Assembly: GCA_022813625.1 (NCBI GenBank)
Contig: JAKLMB010000032.1
Location: 372,001 to 436,000 of the forward strand
Direction: 5' to 3'
Origin: Aaosphaeria pasadenensis
Taxonomy: Eukaryota > Ascomycota > Dothideomycetes > Pleosporales
DNA: 64,000 nucleotides
Position 1 is the stretch's first letter. Each line of letters starts with the position of its first letter. The position numbers and the translations under genes were made by a program. Under the pieces are notes generated by a model, which saw only the letters and a list, made by a program, of their open reading frames with translations, was not told where the DNA came from and ran no database searches. Of the stretch, positions 1-11,585 are shown piece after piece.

Positions 1-1968
1 CGCGACGATGGCCTTCTCGCGCGCGGGCGGTCTCTCTGCACCGCCCTTGCGCATGAATTTTTTGAAGTTTTTCCGTCCGTTCCATTCTTCCTTCCAGCGA
101 TCAGAAGTTGCTCCTGCTTGCTGCTGCTGCAACCGTGCTCTATCTTGACGGGGTCTGATCTCCATCTCCTCCACCTTCACGAGCCCCCTGATCTCGGATA
201 TGTCGACGCCTTCGAGTGCCTCGCGCAGCTTCTCTTCGTCCGCCTTGCGCTGCTCTTCTTGCTCCTGGAGCCGCTGGCGTGTTGCCTCGCGGACGTCGAT
301 CTCCTTCGAGACTTTCATCTTTGACTTTTGGAGTTTGGCTAGGACTTCCCCGCCTACAGTTCTCTTCTTGCTTCCCCCAGCCTGGGTTTCGGGCTCCACG
401 GATGCAGATGCGGCGCGTGTTGCCGCTCGTTGCCGCTTCATTGCTGCTGCCGCCGGGAACAGCTGGTCGATTTGATTGTCCTCTTGCGGCACTTCCACGC
501 TGGGAAGGGCTGGGGATTGATGTCTCTGAGATCGTCGGGAAGGTAGGTCATGGCTCGACTGAGTTTGACCTATAGATTCTTGGGGTAAGTTCGAAGATGG
601 TATATCTTCCATGGGCGTATCTTCTTCCACTTTGCGAAGCTTGGCCGGGGGTTCGTAGTCATCGAACCCTGTGAAGCGGCTCGCTGTGGCCCCTCGCTGC
701 ATGGGACGCTTTCGAGAATTCGTCTTAGTGGGCTGCTGCTCCTCGGCCGCCTGGGATGGTTCTCTTGATCGGACTCTGGTAAGGCGCGGACTGGACATTG
801 GTTCCATCTTAGCAGTAGGACCAGTGCTCAAAGGGGCCTCCGCTTCAGGTGGTGGCTTTCGAAGCGCAGAAGCGTCGTTCGAGATTATAGCGTCAAGGAA
901 TTCATTCTGAAGGACCGAGCGTTGATTCAGGGCATAATCGACTCCGGTAACGAATTCCGACGCCCAGTCTTCCAGTCCTTCGGGAACAATTGGGAGCCGG
1001 ATCGTTACCACCGGTAGCTGTTCACCAGTTGCCTTGGTTGGCTTCTTTTTCCCAACAACGCTATGAACGTAATCCACGTACTCTGCCACTGTTGTTTCGC
1101 CTAGCCGAACATTAAATAGAAGAGCTTTCCCATTCCCACCAGTTATAGGCTCATGCAAGCTGTTGTATTGGTTCTCATCCATGAACACGAATGTCAACCC
1201 CTTGAACACTTCCCCTCGGCTCGTATCTGGTTCCAGCAAGCGTCCGTCCCGCGGAACGGGTTCAGCGCCAACGGGGGGCACGTATTCCTTTTCTTTCGGC
1301 CAGCATACATCAAAGTCTTCCTCCAACTTTGACGCCCTGAAGTTATCGAAGTTTGCATTCTGAGGGGTTGCCAGTCGTAGCACCGCATCGAGAAAGTCGG
1401 CCGTAACAATGTGCACTCCAGCTACGAGGCCTTGCAGAACCTTAGGCAGGTTCCGTTTCTGGGAAACGACGTGTGTGGATTTTCCGTAGACGAAATCCGT
1501 GGTGGTCTTAACGTCGAGAGCGTGTAGCTGCGTGCTGCGCGCCTTACTTTCTTTGGATGCAAAGGTGAAAACAAAGGGCTGCCACGTGAGCTTGAATGGC
1601 GGATAGCTTTCGATCAATCGAATCGTGTGCTCCGTTCCTGGCAGGATATATCGATCGTATTCGATGCCTCCTCCCGCTTCCTTCTTGCTTAGCAATTTTT
1701 TGTCTCCATCAATGGTTGTTCCCTGTCTGCAACTCAAATCTGTGACCACCACTTGAGACCGCGCGTGTAGCTTGCTGCCATCCTCAGCTAGTACATCCAG
1801 TACTTTGATCATCATGTGCTGTCTCGAGACGGCCTTGTGATCGATGAAGATGCTCTTCCCTTCCTCGCCTGCAGCTGCCTTCGACGTCCGTCCATATAAT
1901 TGCTGCGAACCCGGTCGCAACCACACCCTTTTGCCGCCAAAGAGACTTTCGTGCTCGAGGAACCACAT
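1..1968 (-). CDS. NBS1: Nibrin/Nbs1-like DNA double-strand-break repair protein, 3' end cut by window edge
   Basis: One uninterrupted frame of 656 codons runs from an ATG at 1968 to the left edge without a stop, so the C-terminus lies outside the window. The N-terminus begins MWFLEHE and carries an FHA fold with the GRT and SRQH phosphopeptide-binding signatures (about residues 20-110), followed by a BRCT-like region (about 118-210), a long acidic and basic disordered middle, a charged coiled segment, and near the cut end a NFKKFM stretch like the Mre11-binding region of fungal Nbs1. Nbs1 is the regulatory subunit of the Mre11-Rad50-Nbs1 complex in the nucleus, which senses broken ends and activates the Tel1/ATM kinase. 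Family assignment rests on FHA plus BRCT order and the NFKKF motif. The start is the first ATG that retains the FHA strand. The terminal Tel1-binding motif cannot be checked here. Confidence 0.88.
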   Translation of the reverse strand, partial: MWFLEHESLFGGKRVWLRPGSQQLYGRTSKAAAGEEGKSIFIDHKAVSRQHMMIKVLDVLAEDGSKLHARSQVVVTDLSCRQGTTIDGDKKLLSKKEAGGGIEYDRYILPGTEHTIRLIESYPPFKLTWQPFVFTFASKESKARSTQLHALDVKTTTDFVYGKSTHVVSQKRNLPKVLQGLVAGVHIVTADFLDAVLRLATPQNANFDNFRASKLEEDFDVCWPKEKEYVPPVGAEPVPRDGRLLEPDTSRGEVFKGLTFVFMDENQYNSLHEPITGGNGKALLFNVRLGETTVAEYVDYVHSVVGKKKPTKATGEQLPVVTIRLPIVPEGLEDWASEFVTGVDYALNQRSVLQNEFLDAIISNDASALRKPPPEAEAPLSTGPTAKMEPMSSPRLTRVRSREPSQAAEEQQPTKTNSRKRPMQRGATASRFTGFDDYEPPAKLRKVEEDTPMEDIPSSNLPQESIGQTQSSHDLPSRRSQRHQSPALPSVEVPQEDNQIDQLFPAAAAMKRQRAATRAASASVEPETQAGGSKKRTVGGEVLAKLQKSKMKVSKEIDVREATRQRLQEQEEQRKADEEKLREALEGVDISEIRGLVKVEEMEIRPRQDRARLQQQQAGATSDRWKEEWNGRKNFKKFMRKGGAERPPAREKAIVA

Positions 1969-3441
1969 CGTAGAGTGCTCTGCGGCGGCACAAGTGAGCG
2001 TATTCTTCGATTCGCGGTCTGATGTCGTCGGACCCTATAACAGCGTGTATGGGGTGGAATTGTGTCAATCGTGAGATTTTGAGCGGACAGGTATTGAATT
2101 GTTATGCGGCAGCGACATGGTAGGCAGCACCGGCGTGCGCTCGTCGTCAACTCGATGTTGCGCTGATTGTGACGACGTCCATGCACGCATACCAGACAGG
2201 GTTCAACAGGCTGCACCCTCTCACGCGCTAAGGCTGCATCACGCTATCACGTGATCGTTGATAATTCACAGCAACTGAAGAACGAGTCAAGAAATGCCTG
2301 GAAAGGTTGATTGCGATCCCTTACTCTTCGTCACGATCATGGAAGTGCGAAGAAGTTACGGGCTTTGCGGTGGAGACATGTTTGTGCAAGTTGCAAGTAT
2401 CATTGGTGGTTCACCCCAGCAAGGACTCAAGGAGAGCAATATCCTTTTTGGGCATGTCGCATTCAACTTGATAAATGTTCAACACTTCATGTCCAGGTAC
2501 ATGCGCGTTGGCTTTATGTTTTTTACCGCTCCTTACAGACCATTGGACTACAGATTTTACATTGTTACCTACCTATATGTTAAGTACACAAGATCCCCTT
2601 CATCCCCACCGGCTCTATTCGCAACGACGCTCGTCAGATGCCCCCGAAGCAAACATGGACCATCTAATTATACCATAGGACGATAGCTACATCTCATAAG
2701 CGCATTTAAGTTTACCGTTCCATACCACGATGCGTTGTCAATTCCTATGCTGCACGAGGAAAACTTACCAATCGTCCAAGGTGGCGTCAGCATACCATAA
2801 CAAAGTGCGATGATCAGTGAATATTTTTGGACAAGATCTTTGTAATTGTCAAACTCGCTGACCCGGAAAGGTAGTGTATAAGATCGAAAGACAATACTCA
2901 CAGATTGTATTAGAACAATTACACTGGGCGTAAGCGATGTCTCACGTCGTTCAAAGCCTTAAAGCAGGTATCGATCTTGAGACCGGCAGCTGCTCCCTGC
3001 CTAGATCTGATCAAGCCTTCGGGTGATAGGACTGGTTATGGTGAGAGTCGAGATGGCTCTCCGCCACTAGGGCGCCTAGCCTGCCTAGCCGTCACTACGG
3101 AAGATCGTAGTCCATATTATTGGAGGTATCGTAAAATCATTACTTTATGGTCACTAGATCATCCCAGAAGATGAGGGGCAACAGGGTCACCGGTTGGCGC
3201 AGCTGCAGACAAGAAGAATCGACAAAAGAAATACAAGGGAAACTACGGATGCATGGATAGGGCGTCGACCGTCGTTCCAACCCCGCACCCCTTCAGCTCC
3301 AGCGACGGTGTTTTGTTAGTTTACAAGCCAGAGTACTTAAGGGTCAGGGTCTAGAATGGAATGCCAGTGATAAAAGCACCGCTCTATTTGTTCATTGAAT
3401 TGCCCTAACTACCCTCTCAAGTTTGCTTCCCCATCTACATC
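1969..3441. other. Intergenic, divergent promoters of NBS1 and GMC oxidoreductase
   Basis: About 1.5 kb between two divergently transcribed genes. It contains a perfect palindromic E-box at 2246-2255 on the NBS1 side and a TATA-like ATAAAAG near 3371 about 70 bp before the GMC start. Open frames in 2294-2686 have no recognisable protein features and I do not call a gene. Confidence 0.6.
2246..2255. promoter_or_regulatory. Palindromic E-box ATCACGTGAT
   Basis: Ten-base perfect palindrome with a CACGTG core, 278 bp upstream of the NBS1 start codon. CACGTG cores bind bHLH factors such as Cbf1 in fungi; binding here is inference. A second CACGTG lies at 25105-25110 upstream of RRN9. Confidence 0.4.
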
Positions 3442-5743
3442 ATGACTTTAGAGGAATTCGTTCAGAAGTCGTATGACTATGTGATTATCGGAGGTGGCAC
3501 AGCGGGATTGGCAGTAGCAGCTCGTCTCAGTGAGGATCCGAACGTCACTGTTGCTGTTCTGGAAGCTGGAGGAAATCGTCTCGACGATGTCCTGATCGAT
3601 GCTCCTAATCTATTCCTTCAACTATGGGACAAGCCTGAATATGACTGGATGTACAGAACTGTTCCGCAGGTGGGTTCGACACATGAATATCGGCATGATC
3701 TACTGACTTTGGTAACAGAAAGGAACCGCGGACAGAGTTCACGGATGGGTTCGAGGAAAAGTTCTCGGCGGGTCGTCCGCTGTGAACTACAACATGTTCA
3801 GCATGGCCTCCAGGCAAGACCTGAACAACTGGTCAGAATTGGGCAACAAAGGCTGGGACTTCGACGGAATTGCTCCATACTATCGCAAGTTCGAAAAGTA
3901 TAACGCACCATCGGATGACTTCGGGAAGCAGATGGACCACAAGTACATCGACCCACTCCTGAGAGGCACTGATGGACCTGTTCAGGTATGTAATCCATGA
4001 GCTGGTGCCATAAGGTGACTGCACAAAATCACTTGTTTCATATAGTATAGCAGTGGCGGATATCATCGATCAAGCTAATGGTTGTCTCCCAGATATCGTG
4101 GGCTGAGACCGAGTTACAATGGAATCAAGAAGTGTGGCCAAAGACTTGTTTGAACGCAGGTTATCCGTATCCAAATGATCCAAGAACTGGTTCTGCAATT
4201 GGTGGCTTCAACCAATTGGTAACTGTAGATCCCAAGACAGTCCGAAGAAGGTCCGTATCTTTCAATAAAAATAGGTGAAATCAGGAGTCTAACGATCCAT
4301 TTAGCTACGCTGCCAGAGCTTACTATGAGCCAAACGCTGGAAGACCTAACCTTTCCTTACTCACTGAAGCACTAGTTGAGAAGATTGAACTTGATAAGAC
4401 AGGTTCTGGAGATGCAGTTGCAACAGGAGTCAAGTTTCAGGTCAACGGCACATCTTACCTGGTGAAGGCCAACAAGGAGGTCATCGTATCCGGTGGCGTA
4501 ATCAATTCGCCGCAGATCTTAGAACTCTCTGGAATAGGCGGGTCCGATGTACTCAAGAATGCTGGCGTAGATGTGTTGGTTGAGAACCCTAATGTCGGCG
4601 AGTAAGTCCATGTGCGAATTTCTTATTTCATTTACATATACTAAGGCGACCGGATTAGGAACTTGAACGATCATACGGCGGTGGCAGTTACTTTGGTATG
4701 TCCACCAAAATGCATAGCTAGAGCTATCGAGAAGCTAATCAAGATGAATAGCAAGTCAAGGACGAATATCCGACTGCAGAAGTGCTTTTACGCAACCCGG
4801 AAATTCAGCAGCAAGCAATGGAAGCCTATCTAACCCACAAAGTTGGACCATTTGCAAACGCGCCCACGACAACTGGCTTTGCATCCGTCGACCTCGTCGA
4901 TCCGGACTTAAAGAATGCTGGAGAGCATATTGCATCTCTCGTTTCGGAATTCAAGACAACGAATCCAAAGGCTGATCCTGCAGGGCGCAATGAGATTCTA
5001 GCACGACAATTGAAAAGCCCTAAAGAAGCCGTCACTCAAATGGTATGCTGCGCTATCTACGATTGAGCTTTTAAGTCCCAGAAAACTGCTGATGTCACCT
5101 ATTGTAGGTATGCCTCACCGTTGGAGCAGATCCGCGAAAGGTAGGAGAACCCTCTCAAATCTTCATACACGATTCGCCAGGAAACTTCGTGATCATTGGA
5201 GCCTGCAGCACACGCTCTCTATCAAGAGGAAGTATTCACATTGAGACTTCGAATCCTTCGAAACATCCCAGGATCGATCCAAACTATTATGCCCATCCAC
5301 TCGACCTTGACATGGCAGCTCGAACTGTCCTCCATGCATTTAAGCTCGCCAGAACAGAGCCATTGCTCTCCCACCTAAAGCTGGGTGAAAACGGAGATGT
5401 CATTATCCATTCGTCTTGGGGCAAGGAAGAGCCTAAGACACTCGAAGAGGCGAAGGAATTTGCAAGTCAGAACACTGCCACTGAGTATCATCCCATCGGA
5501 ACCTGTGCTATGCTACCGAAAGAAAAGGGCGGTGTTGTTGATACAGAGTTGAGAGTTTATGGAACCAAGAATATCAGAGTTATCGATGCCAGTATCTTCC
5601 CCACGCATGTTCAGGGAAACATAGTCAGTCTGGTATATGCTGTTGCAGAGAGAGCGGCGGACATCATCAAGGGGAAGGTAGCCAACGGCACGATTGTGAA
5701 TGGGAACGGTGTCAACGGCCACGTCGCCAACGGTCTTCCATGA
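3442..5743 (+). CDS. GMC-family FAD-dependent oxidoreductase (alcohol/choline dehydrogenase-like)
   Basis: Seven exons: 3442-3669, 3719-3985, 4093-4250, 4305-4601, 4659-4695, 4752-5042, 5108-5743; product 637 residues. The N-terminus holds the FAD-binding Rossmann motif GGGTAG in a YDYVIIGGG context, then the GMC signature 1 region (VRGKVLGGSSAVNYN), signature 2 (SGGVINSPQILELSGIG), and the C-terminal catalytic block with His in EYHPIGTC and an Asn in HVQGNIVS, giving a His-Asn pair as in choline oxidase or cholesterol oxidase rather than the His-His pair of glucose oxidase. No signal peptide is visible, so an intracellular enzyme oxidising an alcohol with FAD is likely; the substrate cannot be told. 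The tail is odd, with NG-rich repeats (NGNGVNGHVANG). Exon 5 is only 37 bp. No pathway neighbours identify its role. Confidence 0.9.
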
Positions 5744-7015
5744 AGATCAAAAGCAAAGAGATCGTATCTCTTGCGATGGGCTGGAAGTTTTTGTAACGAC
5801 CTACACGATATTATGTTGTTCTATTATAACGTAATGCGTTTGTCTTTATTGTAGCAAATTGAAGCTCTTTAACGATGGTAAACCCTTTCACTTTTGATTT
5901 TTCCATGACTTCATGTATTAAGCCTCAGTCCAATAACTCCCACCTCCAATACTCACTCCATTTCCTGCAAACGTCCCAGCACCATGAGCATATCATGTCC
6001 CTAGATGCGAGGCATACGTCTCACCAATGCACAGCCAGCATTGACGTGCAATGGCGTGAAGAATAACATGCCTCCGAGAACAGCTATGCTCCGAGACGAG
6101 ATCCTGCGAAACGACATCCCTCTATCCTTTCGATAAAAACCCAATCAGCCACGAATCTTTCTCAAGTGATCCCTAAGGATTTCCTTATCCACGACACAAA
6201 TTTCCTCATCCTTCCGCTCAATTTCGAGGTCTCGCTCCCCTCACGTCGTTCATAATCCTGTACTTCGTCCACATTCGATGGGCCGAATGATACTCTCTTT
6301 CCATTCTTCGACGACGCACGATGTACTGAACTAGTGCTAATATGGTCCCCGTACTCGAACGTGTGATGTCTAGTTGATGAGTTTCTTTGGCTGTATGCTC
6401 GTAACTCCGCGTTTTCTTGTTGCTAGCGCAGAAAATCGCCGAATGACATTGACGTTTCTTCTCTCATGCTGTGGGGTTGGCTGAGGGTGGTATCGTTGTG
6501 GTGGGAATCTATGTTATTGACTAACGATAGGATTTGAGAGCCGAGTCTGAACTGAGTAGATAGATGAGCGATGGAGTGAGGTGGTGTTGGCGTAACTTAC
6601 TGAAGCTATTTGCGTTTCGGCGTCGGTTTAAGAGTGTTCGATGGATGAGGTGGGAAGAAGGAAATGTGAGCTGGTGGTGTTTTTAAAGTAGTTCTTTCTG
6701 TATTTGAGGGCATGCTGTACACAAACTACGTGTGTGCTTTCCATTTGCGGACATAAAGACTCAAGTGCCGTTCGTAATTGAAGATTACGGCTGGTTAGCA
6801 TCAGGAGTACGCTTAGCAGAAGTACGTTAATGAGGTCCTTTTAAATTTAAAATCCATTGCGTAAGAATATGGCAGGTACAATGCCCGCAGAACCATTGTA
6901 CACGTCTACGTTAATTCCAAGTCCCATCCCAGAAGCCTACCGAACCCACTGTGACACTATGACGCCCGCCCAAAACAGTCAATATAACATTCATTTGTAC
7001 AGAACTTCGCTTCAT
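5744..7015. other. Intergenic, convergent 3' flanks
   Basis: About 1.3 kb between the 3' ends of the GMC gene and the EF-hand gene. CT-rich in places (6100-6300). No coding sequence, RNA gene or repeat recognised. Confidence 0.5.
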
Positions 7016-8024
7016 TTAAGCTTGCGCAGGAGCACCCGTGCCGTTTTCGCCATTGCCACTGCCTGTGACGCTAGCAACGAACTCCTGATACCTGAAAACT
7101 TCCCCTCGGCCTAGGCCTTTGCTTCCTTTTCCAAATGCCCTCCTGCCGCTGAATCCATCCACCACCATGTCAATCTCTCGTTCCGTAAGCTTCCTATCAC
7201 CAGCTTCTGGTGCAGTGTGAAGCAATGCGTCCTTTAGCTCTCCTAGATCGATTTGTCCGTCATCACCGTCGTCAAATGCCTCGAGAGCAGCGTTGAGTTC
7301 GTTGGGATGTGACAAGCCAGAGAGCAGGTCTGAAAGAGTATTGAGATATGTGGCCAAATTGATTGATTTTGCACCATCGGGAAAGTAGGAGGCAAGGCTT
7401 GAGGGGGTTGCGCTGAGACCAAGCTGAGACAGCATATCAGCTATGTCGGCCGCGTCGACACTACCACTATTATCGCGATCCAACACACTGAACGACTCCC
7501 GCATGCTATGCAAGAGCGCAGGTGGTATCTTCGAAAGAGAGTCTGTGGATGCGGTCCGTTGAATGGGAGCGGGGCGTTGTGTCGGCCCCTCCACTGCTGG
7601 CGCTGTAGAAGAAGGTGCACCATCGAACCTGGCGGCAATTGAAGCCGTACTTAGAGGTCGGACGGTGTTCTGTGTAGATGTGGATACATGTCGAGTTGGA
7701 GAGCTAGGAGCTTCAGCGCTTGTGGTTGTTCCGCGAGTGTTCAGCCATGGTGGTGGGTTCGCCGAAGCATTGCTTGTGGTTGACTGACGGAGTGGAGTCG
7801 TCTGTGACGGGGTACCGGTTGGTTTCAAAGGAGAGCTAGTTGGTGTCGATGGTTTGACTGTGGTCGATGGAGAATGAGTGAGAGGGGAATTCGGTCGACG
7901 GAAGGGGGATGTTCGCGGGCTATTGAATGAAAGAGGGGAGGGTTTGTAGGGTGTTGGAGTAGTAGACTGTCATGAGATTAACATTGACTATGAAGGCTTG
8001 TGAAACTTGTTCGATGCGTACCAT
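7016..8024 (-). CDS. EF-hand protein, calmodulin / myosin regulatory light chain-like
   Basis: Two coding exons on the minus strand: 8022-8024, which is just the ATG, and 7016-7966, giving 317 residues. The donor GTACGC follows the ATG directly and the acceptor is CAG at 7967-7969; in the last exon the frame stays open up to that acceptor, with no other ATG in a suitable place, so this start is chosen. The first ~125 residues are Ser/Thr/Pro-rich and disordered. Then come helix-loop-helix units: a calcium loop DRDNSGSVDAAD, a degenerate second hand, a canonical loop DDGDDGQIDLGE and a degenerate fourth hand. This pattern of hands 1 and 3 active resembles regulatory light chains of myosin and other calmodulin-like proteins. 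Role as a calcium-responsive partner of myosin is inference; it could equally be another EF-hand adaptor. Confidence 0.8.
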
Positions 8025-8556
8025 GATTGTGTTGTTGATTGTCTCAACTCCGCGTGGTATGGGTGGTTTGTATTCTTCGATCGAGAGTCGCGATGTCTAC
8101 CATTAGTATGTAAGGTACTCGTATATACTAGCTGGTGTTGATGTTTTTGGGGTCTCCGCAGCAACCCACCAAGTGCAAACAACACAAACCAAATCCCACT
8201 AATCCATATCTGAGCAAGCGCCCTCTGACCCTGACGTCCATTCCCTTTTTAGCTGCAGGCGTTCACGTTCACATGTGCGTGCATAACTAAACGCCATCCA
8301 ATGTCTTCGCTGCATCTTGCATAAGTTCGGATCAATTAACTTTGAATTCATGGAGTTATTGTACTTGTTCCTCGTTCAATCTCTTGTGTTTCCATCCCTC
8401 GTGCGTTCGGTTGCCAGTGTCGAGTACCCCACTGATCGTCGGTGAAACGCAGGGATCACGTTTCGGCGCCATTCCCCTCAAGACGCGGCGTCTCCCTCGC
8501 TTCGGGGGGCCATTCGTGACCCTTAAGGAGATTCCCCGTCGCAGGGGTTTTTGAAG
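8025..8556. other. Intergenic, divergent promoters
   Basis: About 530 bp between the EF-hand gene and the Afi1-like gene, transcribed away from each other. Nothing else recognised. Confidence 0.5.
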
Positions 8557-11058
8557 ATGGATACACTCATGACTGAAGTATTCACACAGCCGCGGGCTAC
8601 AGGGGCCACACCCGTGCCGACTACGCTGCAGCGTCAGCCTTCCTTCTCCTCTTTCCCCCCTTCTAGGTCCCCGTCGTCGTTGTCCACCCGCAATGACCAT
8701 AAGAAAGGTCGCTCCCCGCAGCCACCAATGTTGCGAGAGGACGACGGATCTTTGAGATCCTCAGACAATTCCTCTGCCTTATCACAGCGAATTTCCAATC
8801 CCAAACCCTCGACAAGACTCCGATCGCAATACCCCGCCGATTCTCTCGAGAGCCATGTCGAGTACATCCTGGTTGCTTCGTTCGATATTGACCGCGGGTC
8901 GGTCATGGAACACCAGTACCCAGGCCCGATCAGTGGAGATGAGACCATGCTAGCAGAGCTCATGTTGCCTGATCAAGCCCATGTGCGCAGCCAGGATTGG
9001 ACTATTTTCTTTCTACATAAAGACACAACCACCGAGGAAGAGGAAAAGGAAGCCCGAAGAGAGCGTAGGAGGAAACGTAGACGCAGAAAGGAAGGGTTGG
9101 GGGAGGAAGATGATGCAACGGCTGGTGCTGAGGAGAACGACCAGGAAGAGGATGACGATTATGGCGACGATACGGACACGGATAGTGACGAGGGTGACGA
9201 CGCCGATGGCCCGCCTCTGGTCTACGTATTGAATTTGGTGAACACGAAGCAGGACAACACTGTGAAAAGGTACTGTCTCAATTGGCTTCAGACTGAACAT
9301 TGACTAATTTGGCATAGAGGTGCTATCGTGAAAGCCATGGCGATCTGTACCCGACATTCTTTCCTCCATATTTACAAGCCGTTGTTGTTGCTGGCCCTCG
9401 AAGAATATTTCAGAGCGCCCATTCTGGAGACGCTGGCGTCTCTTTACGAAGCACTTAATGCCATGGATCTGTCTTTGCTCCCGAAATTATCGACTCTGGA
9501 GACCTTCGTCCTACAGGCAAGCGATGCAAAAGACATGTTCCTAGAGAAATTCCACCAGATGATAGAGCAGCGTAAGGCCAATGACGCAGAACGAGCTTCG
9601 TTACCATCGGCGATATCGAGCGCATCGGATCCCAAGAAGAAAGTGTACGCACCACCACGCGACACGCATGAGTTCGAATCCAAAGTCAATTACAATGGCA
9701 TCCCTGTTCCAATCAAAGTCCCTACGGCTTTGAGCGCAGAGACTGTGGGCGATTTCTCGCTGATCAAGCTGATTCAGACCTTTTCGACGCCTCACTCGAC
9801 ACAACCTCAACCGTTCGCGCTCCATGCACACCTGACAACTAGTGGTGCCTATACCCATCCAATCATTGTGCTTGTCAACGCCCTCTTGACTCAGAAACGC
9901 ATTATCTTCTTAGGGCATAACAGGCCTTCAAGTGAAGTCGCGGAAGCGGTCCTTGGAGCCTGCGCACTTGCATCAGGTGGATTGTTACGGGGTTTTGTGC
10001 GGCATGCCTTCCCATATACCGATCTAACCAAGATTGATGATCTGCTGAAAGTACCCGGCTTCATTGCCGGCGTTACCAATCCAGCATTTGCATTAAAACA
10101 CGAATGGTGGGACGTGCTTTGTGATCTTCCGACTGGTCGGATCAAGATCAGCAACCGCATCGAGAGCGCACCGACCACTGATGGTCTCGTATACTTCCAG
10201 CAGCAAGGTATTCCAGTAACAAACGTGAACGGCTCGCAACCTGGGTCCGAGAGCAAGAATGGTGTAGATACGACTGGAGATTCTCAGTTCATGGAGGGGC
10301 TCCTCCAAAGCATTGCTAATCGCCATGGAGAAAATGCCATCCGTGCGAAATGGCGATCATGGATTATGAAGTTCACGCGCATCGCTGCTGCCTTTGAGGA
10401 GACGGTGTATGGGGCTTCTGCGCTCTACATCGGCTCGCACGAAACGGATGTAGGAGCATACGGAGTCTCAGGGCACGGCTTCGTATGGCCAGATGAAGGT
10501 TCACGGTTGAGGGAATTGGCAGCAAATGTACACAGGGTCGAAGGATGGAGGAGTACACGCTCGTACTACAGCTTTGTTCAAGATCTTGCGAGACGGTGGG
10601 ACAAGCGACCCGTGCGAGGTATTGACCTTCACCACCAGCACGATCGCTTACGTTGCCTCAAGCTTTCGCACGAGCAGAGTGCTGCCATCTACCTCGCTCT
10701 AGCTCGCGCCGTCGAAGAAGCTGGCACGCCGAATCCATCGAGTTCGGACGTAGATCTACCCTCAGCAGCATCGCAGTCGCTGACAATCGCGAACGATCCC
10801 GACCGTAAACCAGGGGAACAACTACAGTACGACACAATCCTTCAGCTGCTTTCCGTGGTTCCCGAAAGCAATAGCGGTCTCTTCTACTTGGCGTTGGGAT
10901 TATTCCATCCAAGACAAGACGTGCGCATCGCTGTCGTTGGACTGTTAGAGAGGATCATGGAGCATCCTGCTGGACGTCACTTCTGGGCTACGCTGGGCAG
11001 ATTCGCCAAACTTGCATTCTTTAGAGTCAAGAGGGAGGAGGTAGGTCATTTAAAATGA
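8557..11058 (+). CDS. AFI1: Afi1/Mesa-like DENN-type protein of polarised vesicle traffic
   Basis: Exons 8557-9269 and 9318-11058, 48-bp intron, 817 residues. The N-terminal third is Ser/Pro-rich, then comes the start of the Afi1 docking domain (SLESHVEYILVASFDIDRGSV), interrupted by a strongly charged insert (about 160-225: basic Arg/Lys run followed by Asp/Glu run) and resumed after the intron (GAIVKAMAICTRHSF...YKPLLLLALEEYF). The central part contains the SPA/DENN core, including LVNALLTQKRIIFLGHNRPS and the conserved NPAFALKHEWWDVLCDL. In yeast Afi1 binds the GTPase Arf3 and helps keep the polarity axis; DENN proteins generally act on Rab or Arf GTPases. The 3' end is uncertain: a consensus donor at 11041 and an acceptor ending at 11120 would replace the last residues by an open frame ending at 11324. 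Confidence 0.85.
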
Positions 11059-11585
11059 TGGAGAAAGGAGACGTCGTTATGTTTTTATGTGTCATGCCAC
11101 ATCTCGCATTTATTGTTTAGGAGCATCTGCATTTATATGAGCGCTTGTTGTTAGCGAAGTATTGCCTGGAAAGATATCGATCATCAGGATGCAATGAAGC
11201 CTTCCCACTACCGACGTCTCTTGACCAACTTGCACGAGCATCTTTCTTGATGATTATTCATGGATATTCGCTTTTGATCACGCATAGGGAAAGGGGTGGG
11301 CAAGTATGTTTTTGGTTATCGTAACTTCGTTACTGTTGATTTGGGGTATCTACTCGCAACACAAAACTAATAAGATCGCACCAGTGAAAAGAAAAAAAGT
11401 ATTAACATGGAGCCGCAAAGAGAAAACCAAAATGTCCAACGCCATTATATCCCGTAATTCCAAAGAGCAAATTACACGATTAGCCAGTAACGATCCTCCA
11501 AAACGCCTCTAGATGGTAGGTAGGAAACCAACAAACAGAAGACGAACAAGAAAACCCGTGACTCCATCAAACAGAGAAAACGCCC
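11059..11585. other. Intergenic, convergent
   Basis: 3' flanks of the Afi1-like gene and the small charged protein. The first part, 11121-11324, may be an extra terminal exon of the Afi1-like gene. Otherwise nothing recognised. Confidence 0.4.

Noticed and set aside
3442..5743. Possible secondary-metabolite cluster around the GMC oxidoreductase
   Set aside because: No polyketide synthase, peptide synthetase or terpene enzyme lies in the window; neighbours are housekeeping genes.
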